DNA of 24,356 bases from an uncultured Methylobacillus sp. Its GTDB lineage: Bacteria; Pseudomonadota; Gammaproteobacteria; Burkholderiales; Methylophilaceae. Location: positions 1-24,356 of the forward strand of contig CAMLDQ010000028.1 of the NCBI GenBank assembly GCA_946478965.1. Direction: 5' to 3'. Below, in pieces: positions 23,130 through 24,356 of this stretch (position 1 is its first letter; each line of letters begins with the position of its first letter). The notes beneath the pieces are model-generated. The model did no database searches, was not told the origin of the DNA, and saw only the letters and a list, made by a program, of their open reading frames with translations. The position numbers and the translations under genes are program-made.

Positions 23130-23990
23130 TCACAGGGCCGCGCCGATAATGCCCTTCATCTTCTGCATGGCTTTTTGCTCGATCTGGCGGATGCGTTCGG
23201 CAGATACGCCATATTCCGCGGCGAGTTCGTGCAAGGTCGCGCCATTGCCCTCGGCATGCAGCCAGCGCGCTTCCACGATGCGGCGACTACGTTCGTCCAG
23301 GCTGTTGAGGGCCGTTTCCAGCCCAGTGGTCTGAATGACCTCGATTTCCTGTTCAGCCAGTAATTCGGAAGGCTCGGGTCGGTGGTCTTCCAGGTAAGCG
23401 ATCGGGCTCCAGCTCTCCTCGCCGTCTTCTTCGCCGTGGGATTCCAGGGCGATATCCTGGCCACCCATCCGTGCTTCCATTTCCACTACTTCTTCCGGCT
23501 TGACCTTGAGTTCCCGGGCGATGTCCTCGACCTCGTTCGGGTGCAGGCTGCCGCTGTGCGTTTTCATGCTGCGCAGGTTGAAGAACAGCTTGCGCTGAGC
23601 CTTGGTGGTGGCCACCTTGACCAGGCGCCAGTTACGCAGGATGAATTCGTGGATTTCGGCCTTGATCCAGTGGACGGCAAATGACACCAAGCGTACACCG
23701 CGTTCAGGATCAAAGCGTTTGACCGCCTTCATCAGGCCGATGTTGCCTTCCTGTATCAGGTCTGCTTGAGGCAAGCCGTAGCCGGAATAGCCACGTGCGA
23801 TGCTGACCACCAAGCGCAAGTGGGAAAGAATCAATTGCCGGGCAGCATTCAGGTCGTTGTCGCGCTGCAGGCGCACTGCGTAGTCGTGCTCTTCCTCGGC
23901 GCTCAGCACCGGGAAAGTGCGAATGGCCTGGAGGTAGCGATCCAGGCTCTCCACCGCAGACGGCATGGGCAAGGCAAGGGAATAACTCAT
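23130..23990 (-). CDS. rpoH: heat-shock sigma factor RpoH (sigma-32)
   Basis: 286 residues (E. coli 284). RpoH directs RNA polymerase to heat-shock promoters. The RpoH box QRKLFFNLR (132-140), unique to this class, is present. Region 2 (about 49-120, with LIQEGNIGLMKAVKRFDPERGVRLVSFAVHWIKAEI) and the C-terminal region 4 helix-turn-helix (ATLHELAAEYGVSAERIRQIE) are intact. The start at 23990 has GGGAGG upstream; an in-frame start at 24032 would begin inside the -10/CIRCE region and is unlikely. The promoter carries a CIRCE element, implying repression by HrcA. The gene ends at the shared terminator. Confidence 0.97.
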   Translation of the reverse strand: MSYSLALPMPSAVESLDRYLQAIRTFPVLSAEEEHDYAVRLQRDNDLNAARQLILSHLRLVVSIARGYSGYGLPQADLIQEGNIGLMKAVKRFDPERGVRLVSFAVHWIKAEIHEFILRNWRLVKVATTKAQRKLFFNLRSMKTHSGSLHPNEVEDIARELKVKPEEVVEMEARMGGQDIALESHGEEDGEESWSPIAYLEDHRPEPSELLAEQEIEVIQTTGLETALNSLDERSRRIVEARWLHAEGNGATLHELAAEYGVSAERIRQIEQKAMQKMKGIIGAAL

Positions 23991-24018
23991 TACGTTTAAC
24001 CTCCCGAAGTTCAGTTCC

Positions 24019-24024
24019 ATTTTA
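24019..24024 (-). promoter_or_regulatory. -10 element of the rpoH promoter
   Basis: TAAAAT on the minus strand (five of six bases match TATAAT) overlaps the 3' arm of the CIRCE palindrome. The implied start is near 24012, about 20 bases before the rpoH ribosome site. No strong -35 match is found at 17 bases; that position falls in the CIRCE far arm. Confidence 0.55.
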
Positions 24025-24048
24025 GCACTCACCGTTTGAGAGTGCTAG
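24022..24048. promoter_or_regulatory. CIRCE element (HrcA operator) upstream of rpoH
   Basis: TTAGCACTC (24022-24030), nine bases, then GAGTGCTAG (24040-24048). This matches the CIRCE consensus TTAGCACTC-N9-GAGTGCTAA at all positions but the last. The nine-base spacing is exact. It overlaps the rpoH -10 element, as expected for a repressor site. HrcA normally controls groESL and dnaK through this element. Confidence 0.93.
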
Positions 24049-24356
24049 TCAGGAAAAGTTCGCGCGGAATTCAGCTGCTGTTCGGGATATCAACGTCCTC
24101 GGCAGGAAAATGAATGTCGGTTTTCATTGAGTTTCGAACTTCTTGCACTCAATTCTGAACTCAAAATGTCCGAAGGTCCGCACTAGGACTTGGTTTCTGA
24201 AATTGCCTGCATTTTCTCGTCAGTGGAACAGGCTCAGATATGCATCTGGGCGCCAAATTTTTCCGATGGCACCGCTGGGCAATGCTATACGCCGGCTTCT
24301 CGGCCAAAGCAGTCGCATGCCCAGCGATGTAAGCATGTCCGATACCGGCCAGAAGC
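24049..24356. other. no recognisable gene, upstream region of rpoH
   Basis: These 308 bases contain only short frames. The longest is a minus-strand frame open from the edge to TGA 24163-24161, about 64 residues with no family-like pattern. An inverted repeat ATTGAGT (24126-24132) / ACTCAAT (24147-24153) with a 14-base centre is present. I see no tRNA, no promoter that I would defend and no mobile element. Confidence 0.4.

Noticed and set aside
24126..24153. Inverted repeat ATTGAGT/ACTCAAT as a second regulator site of rpoH
   Set aside because: Seven-base arms with a 14-base centre in AT-rich DNA are easily found by chance; kept only as a note in the intergenic entry.
24161..24355. Minus-strand open frame at the right edge as the end of a gene upstream of rpoH
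   Set aside because: About 64 residues rich in Cys, Arg and Lys with no recognisable family and no terminator after it; it cannot be supported from the window alone.
1..24356. Mobile elements, prophage, CRISPR array, tRNA or rRNA
   Set aside because: No transposase or integrase motif, regular direct repeats with spacers, or tRNA/rRNA-like sequence was found by eye; all sizeable genes are housekeeping or conserved families.

Overview
The window reads as an ordinary chromosomal stretch of a moderately GC-rich betaproteobacterium. The best fit, by inference from gene content and protein character, is the Nitrosomonadales, possibly a relative of the iron oxidisers in Gallionellaceae. Supporting signs are a caa3-type oxidase operon headed by a DUF2244 gene, a ubiE-ubiJ-ubiB cluster headed by a DUF971 gene, a dynamin-ccoS pair, a split (P2-type) glycine cleavage system, and a formaldehyde-activating enzyme homologue. 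No transposase, integrase, tRNA, rRNA, CRISPR array or phage gene was seen.

Layout. Positions 1-2164 hold the end of a Rieske ferredoxin gene, a convergent stand-alone NuoI gene, fae, and a secreted protein with a His/Asp/Arg/Gly-rich tail, closed by a hairpin terminator. From 11.6 kb down to 2.2 kb the minus strand carries one long run. First comes DUF2244-ctaC-ctaD-ctaE-DUF1269-like, a terminal oxidase with cytochrome c fused to subunit II. It is followed by gcvT-gcvH-gcvPA-gcvPB and acylphosphatase. A good sigma70-like promoter lies at 11659-11687. Divergent from it (11.77-12.6 kb, plus strand) is a YIP1-family membrane protein with a DUF6494 protein. Positions 12.6-16.45 kb (minus) hold a short-chain dehydrogenase, the kinase SrkA, an Rrf2 regulator with three cysteines and a palindromic putative operator, and a sodium:solute symporter. 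A divergent promoter pair at about 16.5 kb serves the symporter and an HDOD-domain gene. The HDOD gene runs tail-to-tail into ubiB with a 44 bp antisense overlap. The cluster DUF971-ubiE-ubiJ-ubiB is tightly overlapped and makes ubiquinone functions.

The right end (20.7-24.0 kb) has a plus-strand operon of a dynamin-like GTPase, ccoS (cbb3 oxidase assembly) and an unannotated 31-residue membrane peptide, closed by a bidirectional terminator shared with the convergent rpoH. The rpoH promoter is overlaid by a near-perfect CIRCE element, the HrcA operator. The last 308 bases hold no recognisable gene.

Taken together, many genes concern aerobic respiration: oxidase structure, oxidase assembly, quinone synthesis and a complex I-type ferredoxin subunit. 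C1/glycine metabolism (Fae, Gcv) and stress control (RpoH, SrkA, Rrf2) are also present. The most interesting items are the CIRCE on rpoH, the dynamin-CcoS-31 aa operon, the lone NuoI beside a Rieske ferredoxin, the Rrf2 palindrome, and divergent promoters sharing one -35 region. None of these is proven to be a new system.
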